Shown: positions 23,554 to 32,239, counted from the first letter of the stretch. The stretch is DNA of 35,737 nt from JBAWVR01 sp964583845 (GCA_964583845.1 CAZOXG010000005.1:1-35737), one strand, 5' to 3'. Numbers and translations are program-made. The notes: a model not told the origin generated them from the sequence alone.

Positions 23554-24303
23554 ATGTCCGCCAAAGAAAATACTCAGAAAGATTTAGATAACAAAACTGA
23601 TTTTTCGCACCAAGCTTATTGCTTGGTTGGAGATCGTTGTTCCGCTATGGATTTTTTGACGAAAGAAATACAGAATACTTTTGAAATGACCTTGAATGGA
23701 CATCCTGATTTTTACCTAAAAGAATATGATCATCTCAAACTCCGTGATGAGGATCGATCTTCTGATTATAATGTGGTTCGTGAGGAAATAGTTATCCCAT
23801 CTCAAAACCGACCAGTGGTTGCCCCTTTTAAAATCATTGCGATTGTCGCTAATAGTATTAATGAAAATGCTCAAAACGCTCTACTAAAGCTTCTAGAAGA
23901 AATGCCGTCTCTATCTAAAATTTTTATAATCTTACCTTCGGCTAGTAGATTATTACCAACCATTAAATCTCGCATAATAACTATCAACATCCCATTGGGG
24001 GAGGAAAAAGAGGAAGAGGGGAAAAACTTATCGGTAAAAATTTTTTTATCAGGCACTATAGCTGATAGGTTGGCTGTGGCAACTAAAATATTAGACGACT
24101 ATAAAAAAGAAAAGATTACCAAAGGTCAGATGACTGATTTTTTTAGGCGATTAGAACGGGAAGTTCTTAAAAAAAATTCCGCAAAGAAACTGGACCAAAA
24201 TATGATTTATAATTTAAAAGCGGTGGATTTGTGTCGGTCTTTTGCGGAAGATCAGTCACCATCGTATAAAGCGTTGTTGGAATATTTGGCGATAATACTA
24301 TAG
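23554..24303 (+). CDS. holB: DNA polymerase III delta'-like clamp-loader subunit
   Basis: A 249-residue protein. The diagnostic stretch is IIAIVANSINENAQNALLKLLEEMPSLSKIFIILPSASRLLPTIKSRI, the sensor-1/SRC-like region of the DnaX/delta' family. KSR replaces SRC. No Walker A is present near the N-terminus (CLVGDRCSAMDFL), as is usual for delta' proteins, which do not hydrolyse ATP. The protein is shorter than E. coli HolB (334), and the C-terminal collar domain is reduced. Its own -10 box and the downstream 190-nt gap suggest it is a single-gene transcript. Confidence 0.75.
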   Translation: MSAKENTQKDLDNKTDFSHQAYCLVGDRCSAMDFLTKEIQNTFEMTLNGHPDFYLKEYDHLKLRDEDRSSDYNVVREEIVIPSQNRPVVAPFKIIAIVANSINENAQNALLKLLEEMPSLSKIFIILPSASRLLPTIKSRIITINIPLGEEKEEEGKNLSVKIFLSGTIADRLAVATKILDDYKKEKITKGQMTDFFRRLEREVLKKNSAKKLDQNMIYNLKAVDLCRSFAEDQSPSYKALLEYLAIIL

Positions 24304-24494
24304 TTAAAGTATAAGGAGCCTGATATACATAAGGTAAGACAGCTAACTTACTATATGTCCATGCTTTTACAAAGGCTGGATGTGAGTTCTTTCATATACC
24401 TATACTATATACTTATACCTCTTAAATGGATTCCATCCTTAAATATTTTATGCTATAATCTCGGGTATTAACGAGGTAAATTTTACATAAATAT
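24304..24494 (+). promoter_or_regulatory. Intergenic region with frr promoter
   Basis: An extended -10 TGCTATAAT (24451-24459) with a weak TTCCAT at -35 (17-nt spacer) precedes a 35-nt leader to ATG 24495. Upstream, a hairpin GTAAG..CTTAC with flanking ACATA/TATGT (about 24328-24357) has no T run. No ORF or tRNA is seen here. Confidence 0.55.
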
Positions 24495-25046
24495 ATGGCT
24501 TACGATTTCACAAAATTTAAGAATGAAGCAAAGGGGATTGAGGAGTGGCTAAAAAAGGAGTACCAAGGTATTCGTACTGGACAGGCTGCCCCAGCTATTT
24601 TGGACAGTATTTTAGTTGAGTCCTATGGACAAACTATGCCTATCAATCAAGTGGCTAGTATTACTACTGAAGGAGCAAGATCTTTACGTATTGCCCCTTG
24701 GGACAACAGTGTTATTAAGGCAATTGAAAAGGCTGTTCAAGTAGCAAATCTAGGCGTGTCTGTTATGTCTGATGATAAAGGTGTTCGAGTTAGTTTTCCA
24801 GAATTAACATCAGAAACTCGTGGTACACTTTTGAAGTTAGCTAAATCTAAACTAGAAGACGGACGTGTGTCATTGCGTAGTTTAAGAACGGAAACACTTT
24901 CAGATATAGAAGCCAAAGAAAAAGCTGGTAGTATAGGAGAAGATGATAAAGCTCGCTATAAAACTGAACTCCAAAAATATGTAGATGTAACCAACAGTGT
25001 TTTAGAAGAAGTTTTCGCTAAAAAAGAAAAAGAAATTTCTCTTTAA
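24495..25046 (+). CDS. frr: Ribosome recycling factor
   Basis: A 183-residue protein of normal length. Family landmarks: EEWLKKEYQGIRTGQAAPAILD, the ESYGQTMPINQVASI hinge region, LRIAPWDNSVIKAIEKAV, the VRVSFPELTSETRGTLLKLAK turn and the C-terminal helix. It works with EF-G to split post-termination ribosomes. It is followed 25 nt later by the M50 protease gene, an order (frr near rseP) seen in many bacteria. Confidence 0.96.
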   Translation: MAYDFTKFKNEAKGIEEWLKKEYQGIRTGQAAPAILDSILVESYGQTMPINQVASITTEGARSLRIAPWDNSVIKAIEKAVQVANLGVSVMSDDKGVRVSFPELTSETRGTLLKLAKSKLEDGRVSLRSLRTETLSDIEAKEKAGSIGEDDKARYKTELQKYVDVTNSVLEEVFAKKEKEISL

Positions 25047-25071
25047 TATTTTACTTATATAATTAGTTTAA

Positions 25072-26160
25072 ATGACCATAATAATTTTTTTATTGATGCT
25101 GACAGTGTTGGTGTTTGTTCATGAGCTCGGTCATTTTTTTACGGCTAAGAAATTTGGAGTACGTGTCGATGAATTTGCTATAGGTTTTCCACCTACATTA
25201 TTCAGTCGTAAAAAAGGAGAGACAAAATATTCTCTAAACTTGATTCCAATTGGTGGTTATGTAAAAATCTTTGGTGAAAACGGCGAGCCAGATCCTTGCG
25301 GAGCTGACGATACTCGTAGTTTTATTCGAGCAAAACGTTGGAAACAGGCGATTATTTTAGTGGCCGGTGTTTTTATGAATTTTTTAATTGCTTGGCCACT
25401 TTTTACTTTTTCCATCATGGGGGGAATGACTACCACCTATGAAGATCGTTTTGCACCTTATACCACTAGCCGTTCAATCATTATCACAAGTGTTAAAACA
25501 GATTCACCAGCGACAAAGGCAGGACTTAAAGCTGGAGACGAAATAATTTCAGTATTAAGTGGAACCACAACTGTTTCCTTGAAGACTTATTCGGAACTAC
25601 AAAATTTAGTGAAAAATAGTGCGGGAGAAATAATATTTTCAATTAAACGATCCGGTAACTTGATGGTGGCGACGGCGACCCCTATATCCAATGTAAATGG
25701 CGATGGCAATAAAGGGCTTGGAGTCGGTTTGATGGATGTCGCTCAAATTAAATTGCCGTTCTGGTCTGCGGTTAAGGAAGGTTTTATGTCCACATATTAT
25801 ACGACGGTGGTGACTATAGAAAGTTTTGGTAATTTAATTGGCAAAGCTTTTACTGGCAAAGCCGATATGTCCCAGTTGACTGGTCCAGTTGGCCTGGTTG
25901 GGGTGGTTGGTGCGGCTCAGACTTCAGGTTGGGCTCATGTGTTAGGACTGATGGCTATGATTTCTGTTAATCTAGCAGTATTAAATCTGATACCTTTTCC
26001 AGCACTTGATGGTGGACGTTTGATTGTGGTGGGACTTGAGGCAATTATTCGTCGGCCGATAAATACCAAAGTTATTAACGCTATTAATGGTATTGGTTTT
26101 CTTCTTCTAATCCTGCTCATGATTGTTATTTCAGTCAAAGACGTTTCAAATTTGTTTTAA
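25072..26160 (+). CDS. rseP: RIP metalloprotease RseP / site-2 protease (M50)
   Basis: A 362-residue protein. The zinc motif HELGH (His17-Glu18-His21) lies in the first membrane helix. FAIGFPPTLFSRKKGETKYSLNLIPIGGYVKI is the family's beta-hairpin region. A PDZ domain (about 135-215, VKTDSPATKAGLKAGDEIIS) and the second catalytic motif NLIPFPALDGGRL in the C-terminal membrane part follow. It cuts membrane proteins within the bilayer, typically anti-sigma factors or signal peptides. A strong terminator follows. Confidence 0.95.
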   Translation: MTIIIFLLMLTVLVFVHELGHFFTAKKFGVRVDEFAIGFPPTLFSRKKGETKYSLNLIPIGGYVKIFGENGEPDPCGADDTRSFIRAKRWKQAIILVAGVFMNFLIAWPLFTFSIMGGMTTTYEDRFAPYTTSRSIIITSVKTDSPATKAGLKAGDEIISVLSGTTTVSLKTYSELQNLVKNSAGEIIFSIKRSGNLMVATATPISNVNGDGNKGLGVGLMDVAQIKLPFWSAVKEGFMSTYYTTVVTIESFGNLIGKAFTGKADMSQLTGPVGLVGVVGAAQTSGWAHVLGLMAMISVNLAVLNLIPFPALDGGRLIVVGLEAIIRRPINTKVINAINGIGFLLLILLMIVISVKDVSNLF

Positions 26161-26173
26161 ATATAGTCATTTT

Positions 26174-26212
26174 AAAGGCCGACAGTTAGTGAATCTAACT
26201 GTCGGCCTTTTT
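26174..26212 (+). terminator. Intrinsic terminator
   Basis: Perfect stem 26174-26189 with 26195-26210 (core GGCCGACAGTTAG / CTAACTGTCGGCC), loop TGAAT, then a short T run. Confidence 0.95.
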
Positions 26213-26298
26213 ACTTGAGTATATTTAGTATTCATGTATATTAATAAAGGAGCTTAAGTTAATTGTGTTATACAAACTAAAAAGAAAGGGTCAAAAAA

Positions 26299-26835
26299 AT
26301 GATCATTCAACTCAATTTTTGGCGTTGGTTTGGTTTTATAAACCCAGCTATGTACGAGAAGAATGTCTGGGTTTTGAAACATAACCCAGTCAATTTCGTG
26401 GATACCAAGGACTTGGTTTTGGTGTCAGGAATTGAGGATGGTGACTTTTGCCAAACGAAAGGTAATATCACTGTTCGCCGGACCGGAATGTCACGTCTGG
26501 AGTATATCCAGAAGAACAATCTGATTCCACTCGATTTGCGTTGGAGAGAAGTGGCAATGAATTGTGAGGTTATGAGACGATTGCTCTTACCTGCTTTTCC
26601 AACAGGAAATGAGAACAAAACTTCCAATGCTTATTGGTTTGATGGAACGGTCCTCACGGCTGGTAGTAAACGTTTTGGTCCGAGCCTCATGGTGCAAGGA
26701 ATGTTCTTTCTTCACAATAAGAACACTGGCGGTCAGTGGGAGAAAGGTGCGGCTATGATGCATGGTGATATTAGCACCAGCACCGAAAAGCCGACCGACT
26801 CTTCCGGTTACTCGCTCTGTGTTCGTCGGTCCTAG
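26299..26835 (+). CDS. Hypothetical ORFan with ribosome binding site
   Basis: A 178-residue protein starting MIIQLNFWRWFGFINPAMYE. GAAAGGG lies 7 nt before the ATG, again an RBS in a window where most genes lack one. It has no signal peptide, is rich in Trp and Met, and shows stretches such as NAYWFDGTVLTAGSKRFGPSLM and GGQWEKGAAMMHGDIS, which could be a small enzyme or binding fold. GC is higher than in adjacent frr/rseP/proS. It stands alone between two strong terminators, like the ORFan at 23205. No family is recognised. Possibly acquired or fast-evolving. Confidence 0.6.
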   Translation: MIIQLNFWRWFGFINPAMYEKNVWVLKHNPVNFVDTKDLVLVSGIEDGDFCQTKGNITVRRTGMSRLEYIQKNNLIPLDLRWREVAMNCEVMRRLLLPAFPTGNENKTSNAYWFDGTVLTAGSKRFGPSLMVQGMFFLHNKNTGGQWEKGAAMMHGDISTSTEKPTDSSGYSLCVRRS

Positions 26836-26848
26836 GAAGTAATTTCCG

Positions 26849-26894
26849 GCGGCTGCTTTTGGCACTATTTTGTGCCATTAAGCAGCCGCTTTTT
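26849..26894 (+). terminator. Intrinsic terminator, two-part stem
   Basis: Outer stem GCGGCTGCTT / AAGCAGCCGC (26849-26858 with 26880-26889), inner stem TGGCAC / GTGCCA, then TTTTT. Confidence 0.93.
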
Positions 26895-26964
26895 GATTAG
26901 ACCTTGCGGTTTTTTCATTTTATTATGTTATTTAAAATTATTTGCTAAATACACAGTTTTTACA

Positions 26965-26970
26965 TAGAAT
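26965..26970 (+). promoter_or_regulatory. -10 box of the proS-mre operon, probable leaderless start
   Basis: TAGAAT lies 8 nt before ATG 26979; the -35 region is T-rich without a clear box. Confidence 0.5.
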
Positions 26971-26978
26971 AAGGTCAA

Positions 26979-28250
26979 ATGAGACAAACACAACTTTTCA
27001 CTAAAACTCGTAAAGAAGCCCCAAAAGATGAGGTTTCCAAGAATGCTCAATTACTTATTAGAGCTGGTTTTATTAATAAGGAAATGGCGGGAGTTTATGC
27101 TATGTTGCCTTTAGGATTAAGAGCTTTGAATAAGGTAAGTAATATAATACGTGAGGAAATGAATATTCTGGGCGGACAAGAATTGTTCCTAACCGCTTTA
27201 CAAGATAAAACCGCTTGGGAAAAATCTGGCCGTTGGGATGATAACGCTTATGACATTTGGTTTAAAACTAAATTAAAAAATGGTACAGAGGTTGGTTTGG
27301 GTACAACTCATGAAGAGCCCCTGACGACTCTCATGAAGAATCATATTAGATCATACAAAGATCTTCCTTTTGCTGTATATCAGATTCAAACAAAATTTCG
27401 CAATGAGACTCGTGCCAAGTCTGGCATTATGCGCGGTCGTGAATTCTTGATGAAAGATATGTATTCTTTTAGTCGTGATTTAGTTGAACATAATTTATTT
27501 TATGAAAAAGCGACAAAAGCATACGTGAAAATTTTTGAAAGATTTGGTTTGGGAGAAAAGACATATATGACTTATTCGTCAGGTGGTACTTTCAGTAAGT
27601 ACTCTCACGAATTTCAGACGGTTAGTCCGGCCGGCGAAGATTTGATTTATGTTTGTGATAAATGTCATGTAGCGGTCAATAAAGAAATAATGGCCGATTT
27701 AGAAAGTTCTTGCCCGGTTTGTAAGAGTAAGGATTTGCATGAGGAAAAAGCGATTGAAACAGGAAATATTTTTACCTTGGGTGAGAAATTTTCTTCCGCC
27801 GCAGAACTGACTTATATTGATGAAAAAGGTGAGAAGAAGAACGTGTTTATGGGTTGCTATGGAATGGGTCCAAGCCGTATTTTAGGAACAATTGTGGAAA
27901 CTTTTGCAGATGAAAAAGGTATAGTTTGGCCAGTGGCGGTGGCTCCTTTTGCAGTTCATGTGATTGAAATTGGTGGTGATAAAACAGCCGTTAGGGAAAA
28001 GGCTCAAGAACTATATAAAACTTTAAGTACAAATAACGTCGAAACGATTTGGGATGATCGCGATTTGAGACCAGGTGAAAAATTCGCCGACTCTGATCTA
28101 ATGGGTATGCCTTTACGTTTAGTTATCAGTGAAAAACTTTTAGCTACTAGCGAGTTTGAAATTAAAGTTAGATCAACCGGAGAGACTGTGATGATAAAGG
28201 AAACTGAATTGTTAAACTGGATAAAGAATTGGTTGCAGACTAATAAATAA
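26979..28250 (+). CDS. proS: Prolyl-tRNA synthetase, short form
   Basis: A 423-residue class II synthetase. Motif 1 region LPLGLRALNKVSNIIREEMN, motif 2 FRNETRAKSGIMRGREFLMKD and motif 3 GCYGMGPSRILGTIVE are intact. The anticodon-binding domain follows (VHVIEIGG..., WDDRDLRPGEKFADSDLMGMP). The ~180-residue editing (INS) domain of E. coli ProRS is missing. At that place there is a short zinc-ribbon-like insert CDKCHV...CPVCKSKD (about residues 225-250). It charges tRNA-Pro, probably without cis editing of mischarged Ala. It heads the operon with mreB2, which starts 4 nt after its stop. Confidence 0.94.
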   Translation: MRQTQLFTKTRKEAPKDEVSKNAQLLIRAGFINKEMAGVYAMLPLGLRALNKVSNIIREEMNILGGQELFLTALQDKTAWEKSGRWDDNAYDIWFKTKLKNGTEVGLGTTHEEPLTTLMKNHIRSYKDLPFAVYQIQTKFRNETRAKSGIMRGREFLMKDMYSFSRDLVEHNLFYEKATKAYVKIFERFGLGEKTYMTYSSGGTFSKYSHEFQTVSPAGEDLIYVCDKCHVAVNKEIMADLESSCPVCKSKDLHEEKAIETGNIFTLGEKFSSAAELTYIDEKGEKKNVFMGCYGMGPSRILGTIVETFADEKGIVWPVAVAPFAVHVIEIGGDKTAVREKAQELYKTLSTNNVETIWDDRDLRPGEKFADSDLMGMPLRLVISEKLLATSEFEIKVRSTGETVMIKETELLNWIKNWLQTNK

Positions 28251-28254
28251 TTTT

Positions 28255-29328
28255 ATGTATAAAAAAGCCAAACACAAAATAAAGAGTTTTATAAACAAAA
28301 TATCATCTAATAATATTGGTATTGATTTGGGTACGGCTAACTCTTTGGTGTATCTTGGCGGACACGGTATCGTTGTTAATGAACCTTCGGTTGTGGCTGT
28401 TAATCAAAAAACTGGTCGTGTAGTGGCGGTTGGATCAGCTGCTAAAGAAATGTTAGGACGTACTCCCGGTCATATCACCGCGATTTGTCCATTAGTCGAT
28501 GGTGTTATTTCCGACTTTGAAATTACCGAAGAAATGATTGCTCATTTAATTCGACTAGCTGAAAAACATTCACCAAAAATGTTGGGACCAAGAGTTGTTG
28601 TAGGGGTTCCTTCTGGAGTTACTAATGTTGAGATACGTGCTGTTCGTGATGCCATCAGAAACGCTGGTGCACGCGAGGTATATATTGTTGAAGAACCTAT
28701 GGCTGGGGCAATCGGTATTAAGTTGCCTGTTAATGGCGCCAATGCCTCGATGGTGATTGATATTGGCGGGGGCACAACTGATATTGCCGTTATTTCACTA
28801 GGCGGTATTATCCGTTCAAAAAATCTGCGCGTAGCTGGTGTAAAACTCAATAACGACATCATTACTTATATTCGTAGTGAGTTTAAAATTTTGATCGGTG
28901 AAAAGACAGCTGAACAAATTAAAATTGCTATTGGTTCAGTTATTCCACAACAACCTACAGAGGCTTCAATAAAGGGTAGGGATTTAGTTACTGGTTTGCC
29001 AAGAGAAGTTATTATTACAGATGCTGATATTAGAGAAGCTATGTCGGCTTCGATTGATTCATTGGTTGAGGCTGTTAAAGAAGTTCTGGAAACTACCCCA
29101 CCAGAAGTTGTGGCTGATATTATGATGAAGGGAATGCATTTGGTTGGTGGTGGTGCTTTGATTAAAGGATTAGACGTCCTTCTTCACGAAACATTTAAAT
29201 TACCAGTATTCATTGCCGCGGATCCTCTAACTGCTATTGCTCGCGGAACTGGTATTATCCTAGAGAATTTGGCTGAATTTGAAGAGGTCTTAATTCAAAA
29301 CGAAGATGAATTACCTCTCAAAAAATAA
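28255..29328 (+). CDS. mreB: Rod shape-determining protein MreB (second copy)
   Basis: A 357-residue protein. It has an N-terminal basic amphipathic extension (MYKKAKHKIKSFINKIS, about 19 residues) before the phosphate-1 loop IGIDLGTANSLVYLGG, suited to membrane attachment. VIDIGGGTTDIAVISLGG and GMHLVGGGALIKGL are intact. It sits in the classic mreB-mreC-mreD-mrdA order, so this is the copy tied to the elongation machinery. It overlaps mreC by 23 nt. The first copy at 20604 lacks the N-terminal extension. Confidence 0.95.
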   Translation: MYKKAKHKIKSFINKISSNNIGIDLGTANSLVYLGGHGIVVNEPSVVAVNQKTGRVVAVGSAAKEMLGRTPGHITAICPLVDGVISDFEITEEMIAHLIRLAEKHSPKMLGPRVVVGVPSGVTNVEIRAVRDAIRNAGAREVYIVEEPMAGAIGIKLPVNGANASMVIDIGGGTTDIAVISLGGIIRSKNLRVAGVKLNNDIITYIRSEFKILIGEKTAEQIKIAIGSVIPQQPTEASIKGRDLVTGLPREVIITDADIREAMSASIDSLVEAVKEVLETTPPEVVADIMMKGMHLVGGGALIKGLDVLLHETFKLPVFIAADPLTAIARGTGIILENLAEFEEVLIQNEDELPLKK

Positions 29329-30115
29329 TTATTCTTTTTCTAATCGAAAACGCCATCATTATTGGCGTTGGCTTGTTATTGTATTTATCATTGTTGGGCT
29401 TTTGTTTTCTATACCGACTACTCGTGGAGTAATGATGTTTTTAGCAAGACCGATTTGGAAAATAGAGCGCACTCTTCTTGATAGTTTATCATCGAGCCGG
29501 AGTCTGTTGTCATCAAAGAGAAATTTGGTAGAAGAAAATAGACGTTTGTCAGAAGAAAACAGCAAATCCGAATATTACATACTCGTAAATAATTTTTTGC
29601 GAAATGAAAATGATCAATTGCATGATTTGTTAGGCCGTAAGAGTGATAAAAATACCCATTCGATCATGGCTTCAGTTTTGATCAAACCAGGACGATCACC
29701 ATATGATATTTTAATTATCGATGCTGGCAGTAATTTTAATGTGTCAGTTGGCGATTTGGTTTCAATAGAATCAGTAGTTGTTGGCGACGTGACAGAAGTC
29801 TATGCTGAAACTTCCAAAGTTGAATTGTACTCAACTCCTGGTAAAAACTTGGCTGTGTTGATCGGTCCAAATTCGATTCAGGGAGAAGCCCTCGGTTTGG
29901 GTGGTGGTAATTTTAGGGTAAAACTTCCTAAAGAAACAGAAATTAAAGAAGGTGATTCTATTGTTATTCCCTCAATCACTTCTAATGTTTTTGGTGTAGT
30001 AGAAAAAATTATCTCTGGTGATAACAACACATTCCAGGATATATATTTCAAAACCCCTTTTAATTTGTCTGAATTAAAGTTCGTTGAGATTTTGAAGAAC
30101 GCTAAAATTAATTAA
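29306..30115 (+). CDS. mreC: Rod shape-determining protein MreC
   Basis: A 269-residue bitopic protein. A basic start (NRKRHHYWRW) and one membrane helix (about residues 22-40) lead into a coiled coil (about 60-105, SSKRNLVEENRRLSEEN...), then the double beta-barrel domain (SIMASVLIKPGRSPYDILIIDAGS, GDLVSIESVVVGDVTEV, EGDSIVIPSITSNVFGVV). MreC links MreB filaments to PBP2 outside the membrane. It starts inside the last codons of mreB2, indicating coupled translation. Confidence 0.93.
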   Translation: MNYLSKNNYSFSNRKRHHYWRWLVIVFIIVGLLFSIPTTRGVMMFLARPIWKIERTLLDSLSSSRSLLSSKRNLVEENRRLSEENSKSEYYILVNNFLRNENDQLHDLLGRKSDKNTHSIMASVLIKPGRSPYDILIIDAGSNFNVSVGDLVSIESVVVGDVTEVYAETSKVELYSTPGKNLAVLIGPNSIQGEALGLGGGNFRVKLPKETEIKEGDSIVIPSITSNVFGVVEKIISGDNNTFQDIYFKTPFNLSELKFVEILKNAKIN

Positions 30116-30120
30116 AAATA

Positions 30121-30387
30121 ATGAAACGTTCTTTAATTGATCTCTTAATATTTTGCGCAATCTGTCTTTTTCCTTGGTGGTTATCGGTGCCGATAATTAT
30201 CGTTATGTATTTTATTTTTGATTTCTACTTGGAGGGTATCTTTTTTGGGGTCCTAATAGATATTTATTATGGTATTAATGATTCCTTTTGGTATTTTTCT
30301 GCTCACCAATTTATTATATATGCGACAATATCCTTATGCTTAGTAGAATTCTTTAAGACTAAAATTAAATATTACGCTAGAAACTAA
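30121..30387 (+). CDS. MreD-like small membrane protein
   Basis: An 88-residue protein with three hydrophobic helices (MKRSLIDLLIFCAICLFPWW, FFGVLIDIYYGIN, FIIYATISLCLVEFF). It holds the mreD position between mreC and mrdA, and the GVLIDIYYG stretch resembles the central MreD region. Standard MreD has about 160 residues and five or six helices, so this is about half size. The assignment rests mainly on position. The stop codon is directly followed by the mrdA ATG. Confidence 0.65.
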   Translation: MKRSLIDLLIFCAICLFPWWLSVPIIIVMYFIFDFYLEGIFFGVLIDIYYGINDSFWYFSAHQFIIYATISLCLVEFFKTKIKYYARN

Positions 30388-32124
30388 ATGCTAAGAAGAA
30401 TTTTTATTAAATGGCGTCGTAAATCGGCGCGCAAGTATAATTGCGACATAGATCCGGATGAAATACTCTTGGATTCTAGTAATCTAAGTAAAATGGACGT
30501 AGATCAGTTTGAGGGTCGCATAGAAAAACCAATTAGTCCAGGTAGTCTTTGGACACTAGGCATATTTTTTAGTTTGGTACTTTTAACTTTCTGGTTGCGA
30601 GTTGGTTTTTTCCAGGTAGTAGAAGGAACTGATTATGCCGAACGCAGTGCTCAGAATTATTTGAGAAATAGTTTTATTTTTGCTGAACGAGGTGTTATTA
30701 GTGATCGTACTGGTAAACAATTGGCTTGGAACGTAGTTGATAACGATAGTCCTGAATTTACAAAACGTAGTTATTTGGGACTGACCGGGATATCTAGCTT
30801 ATTAGGATATGTAAAATATCCAATGAAAGACAAGTTTGGTTTTTATTTCTCAGATGAATTGGAGGGAAAAGATGGTGTTGAAAAATATTATAATAACACT
30901 CTGGCGGGGGATAAAGGTGAAAAAATAATCGAAGTGAACGCCCTAGGAAAGATTCAAACAGAGAGTACTGTGAGGCCCGCCAAAAATGGTCAGAATCTAA
31001 GTCTTTCGATTGATGCCGGATTGCAGGCAAAATTTTACGATGTTATGGCTGAGATTACTAACCGAGTTAGTTTTGGTGGTGGCTCGGCTTTGATGATGGA
31101 TATTAAGACTGGTGAAATATACTCCATGGTAAATTTTCCAGAATATTCTTCTCAAATAATGACGGATGGTTCAGACAATGCTACGATTTCCGCTTATTCA
31201 AAAAGTAAGATGAAACCTTTTCTAGATCGTGCTATTTTTGGACTTTATGCTCCTGGTTCGATTGTAAAACCCTTCATGTCTTTAGCTGGCTTGCAGGAAA
31301 AAGTTATTGATCCCAATACTAGTATTTATAGTTCTGGCCAGTTAGTTTTACCAAACCCATATGATCCGTCTAAACCATCTATTTTTAAGGATTGGAAAGC
31401 TCATGGTTATGTAAACATGCGTCAGGCTATTTGCGTATCTTCTGATGAGTACTTCTATCGTCTTGGCGGAGGTTTTGAACCAGATCATCAAAAAGGTTTA
31501 GGTATTGCAAAGATTGATGAATATATGTCAAAGTTCGGTTTCGGCAAACAAGTAGTAGATCCATTTTTTAGTGGTCCAGCTGGAACAATTCCCACACCTG
31601 AATGGAAAGCAAAGAATTTTAATGGAGATGATTGGCGTTTGGGGGATACGTACCATTCTTCGATCGGACAATATGGTTGGTCGGTGTCACCAATTCAAGC
31701 CTTACGTTCAACGGCGATGATTGCCCGTGAGGGAACCTTTATTGAGCCAACTATAATCAAAGCTGATGAAAATTTTAAACCTAAAGTTAGTGCTGATTTG
31801 GGTATAGATAAATCAGCTTTTAAAGTTGTTAAAGAGGGTATGCGTATGGTAGTAGCTGATCCGAACTTAGGAACAGCAAAATCTTTAAATATCGGTGATT
31901 CTCATGTAGCGGCTAAAACTGGTACAGCGGAAATCGATGACGTTAAAATTAAAGTAAATTCTTGGGTAGTCGGTTTTTTCCCATATGAAAATCCTCGGTT
32001 TGCTTTTACTCTAATGATGGAAAAGGGTCCAAGAGATGGTACAGTGGGGGCAGTTTATGCTATGAGTGAAGTTTTAAAATGGATGGCAGTGTATCGACCA
32101 GAATATTTTAAGAGTCAACCTTAA
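30388..32124 (+). CDS. mrdA: Penicillin-binding protein 2 (elongation transpeptidase)
   Basis: A 578-residue protein. An unusually long cytosolic N-tail (about 50 residues) precedes one membrane helix (about 53-73). The dimerisation/pedestal domain includes NYLRNSFIFAERGVISDRTGKQLAWN. The transpeptidase domain carries PGSIVKPF with catalytic Ser291 and Lys294, SSD (351-353, in place of SxN) and KTGTAE (510-515). It crosslinks peptidoglycan during elongation. It is the last gene of the proS-mreBCD operon. No rodA is seen in the window. Confidence 0.94.
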   Translation: MLRRIFIKWRRKSARKYNCDIDPDEILLDSSNLSKMDVDQFEGRIEKPISPGSLWTLGIFFSLVLLTFWLRVGFFQVVEGTDYAERSAQNYLRNSFIFAERGVISDRTGKQLAWNVVDNDSPEFTKRSYLGLTGISSLLGYVKYPMKDKFGFYFSDELEGKDGVEKYYNNTLAGDKGEKIIEVNALGKIQTESTVRPAKNGQNLSLSIDAGLQAKFYDVMAEITNRVSFGGGSALMMDIKTGEIYSMVNFPEYSSQIMTDGSDNATISAYSKSKMKPFLDRAIFGLYAPGSIVKPFMSLAGLQEKVIDPNTSIYSSGQLVLPNPYDPSKPSIFKDWKAHGYVNMRQAICVSSDEYFYRLGGGFEPDHQKGLGIAKIDEYMSKFGFGKQVVDPFFSGPAGTIPTPEWKAKNFNGDDWRLGDTYHSSIGQYGWSVSPIQALRSTAMIAREGTFIEPTIIKADENFKPKVSADLGIDKSAFKVVKEGMRMVVADPNLGTAKSLNIGDSHVAAKTGTAEIDDVKIKVNSWVVGFFPYENPRFAFTLMMEKGPRDGTVGAVYAMSEVLKWMAVYRPEYFKSQP

Positions 32125-32157
32125 ATGGTTCAACAAAAAAAAGTCTTCGTCAAGCAA

Positions 32158-32186
32158 TTGCTAAATTAGCAAAATAAGGCTATAAT
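32158..32186 (+). promoter_or_regulatory. greA promoter
   Basis: -35 TTGCTA (32158-32163), a 17-nt spacer and -10 TATAAT (32181-32186), giving a leader of about 45 nt. Confidence 0.7.
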
Positions 32187-32201
32187 ACAGGCCAGTTTTA
32201 C

Positions 32202-32219
32202 AAGGTGCCAACACCTTTT
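32202..32219 (+). promoter_or_regulatory. Leader hairpin upstream of greA
   Basis: AAGGTG-CCAA-CACCTT followed by TTATT in the greA 5' UTR. It is a 6-bp stem, too small to be sure of termination; a weak attenuator or mRNA-stabilising hairpin is possible. Confidence 0.4.
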
Positions 32220-32239
32220 ATTAATAAGACAAAATATAT

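Noticed and set aside
24304..24440. Possible tRNA in the gap before frr
   Set aside because: No acceptor stem or T-arm sequence could be fitted; only a small hairpin is present.
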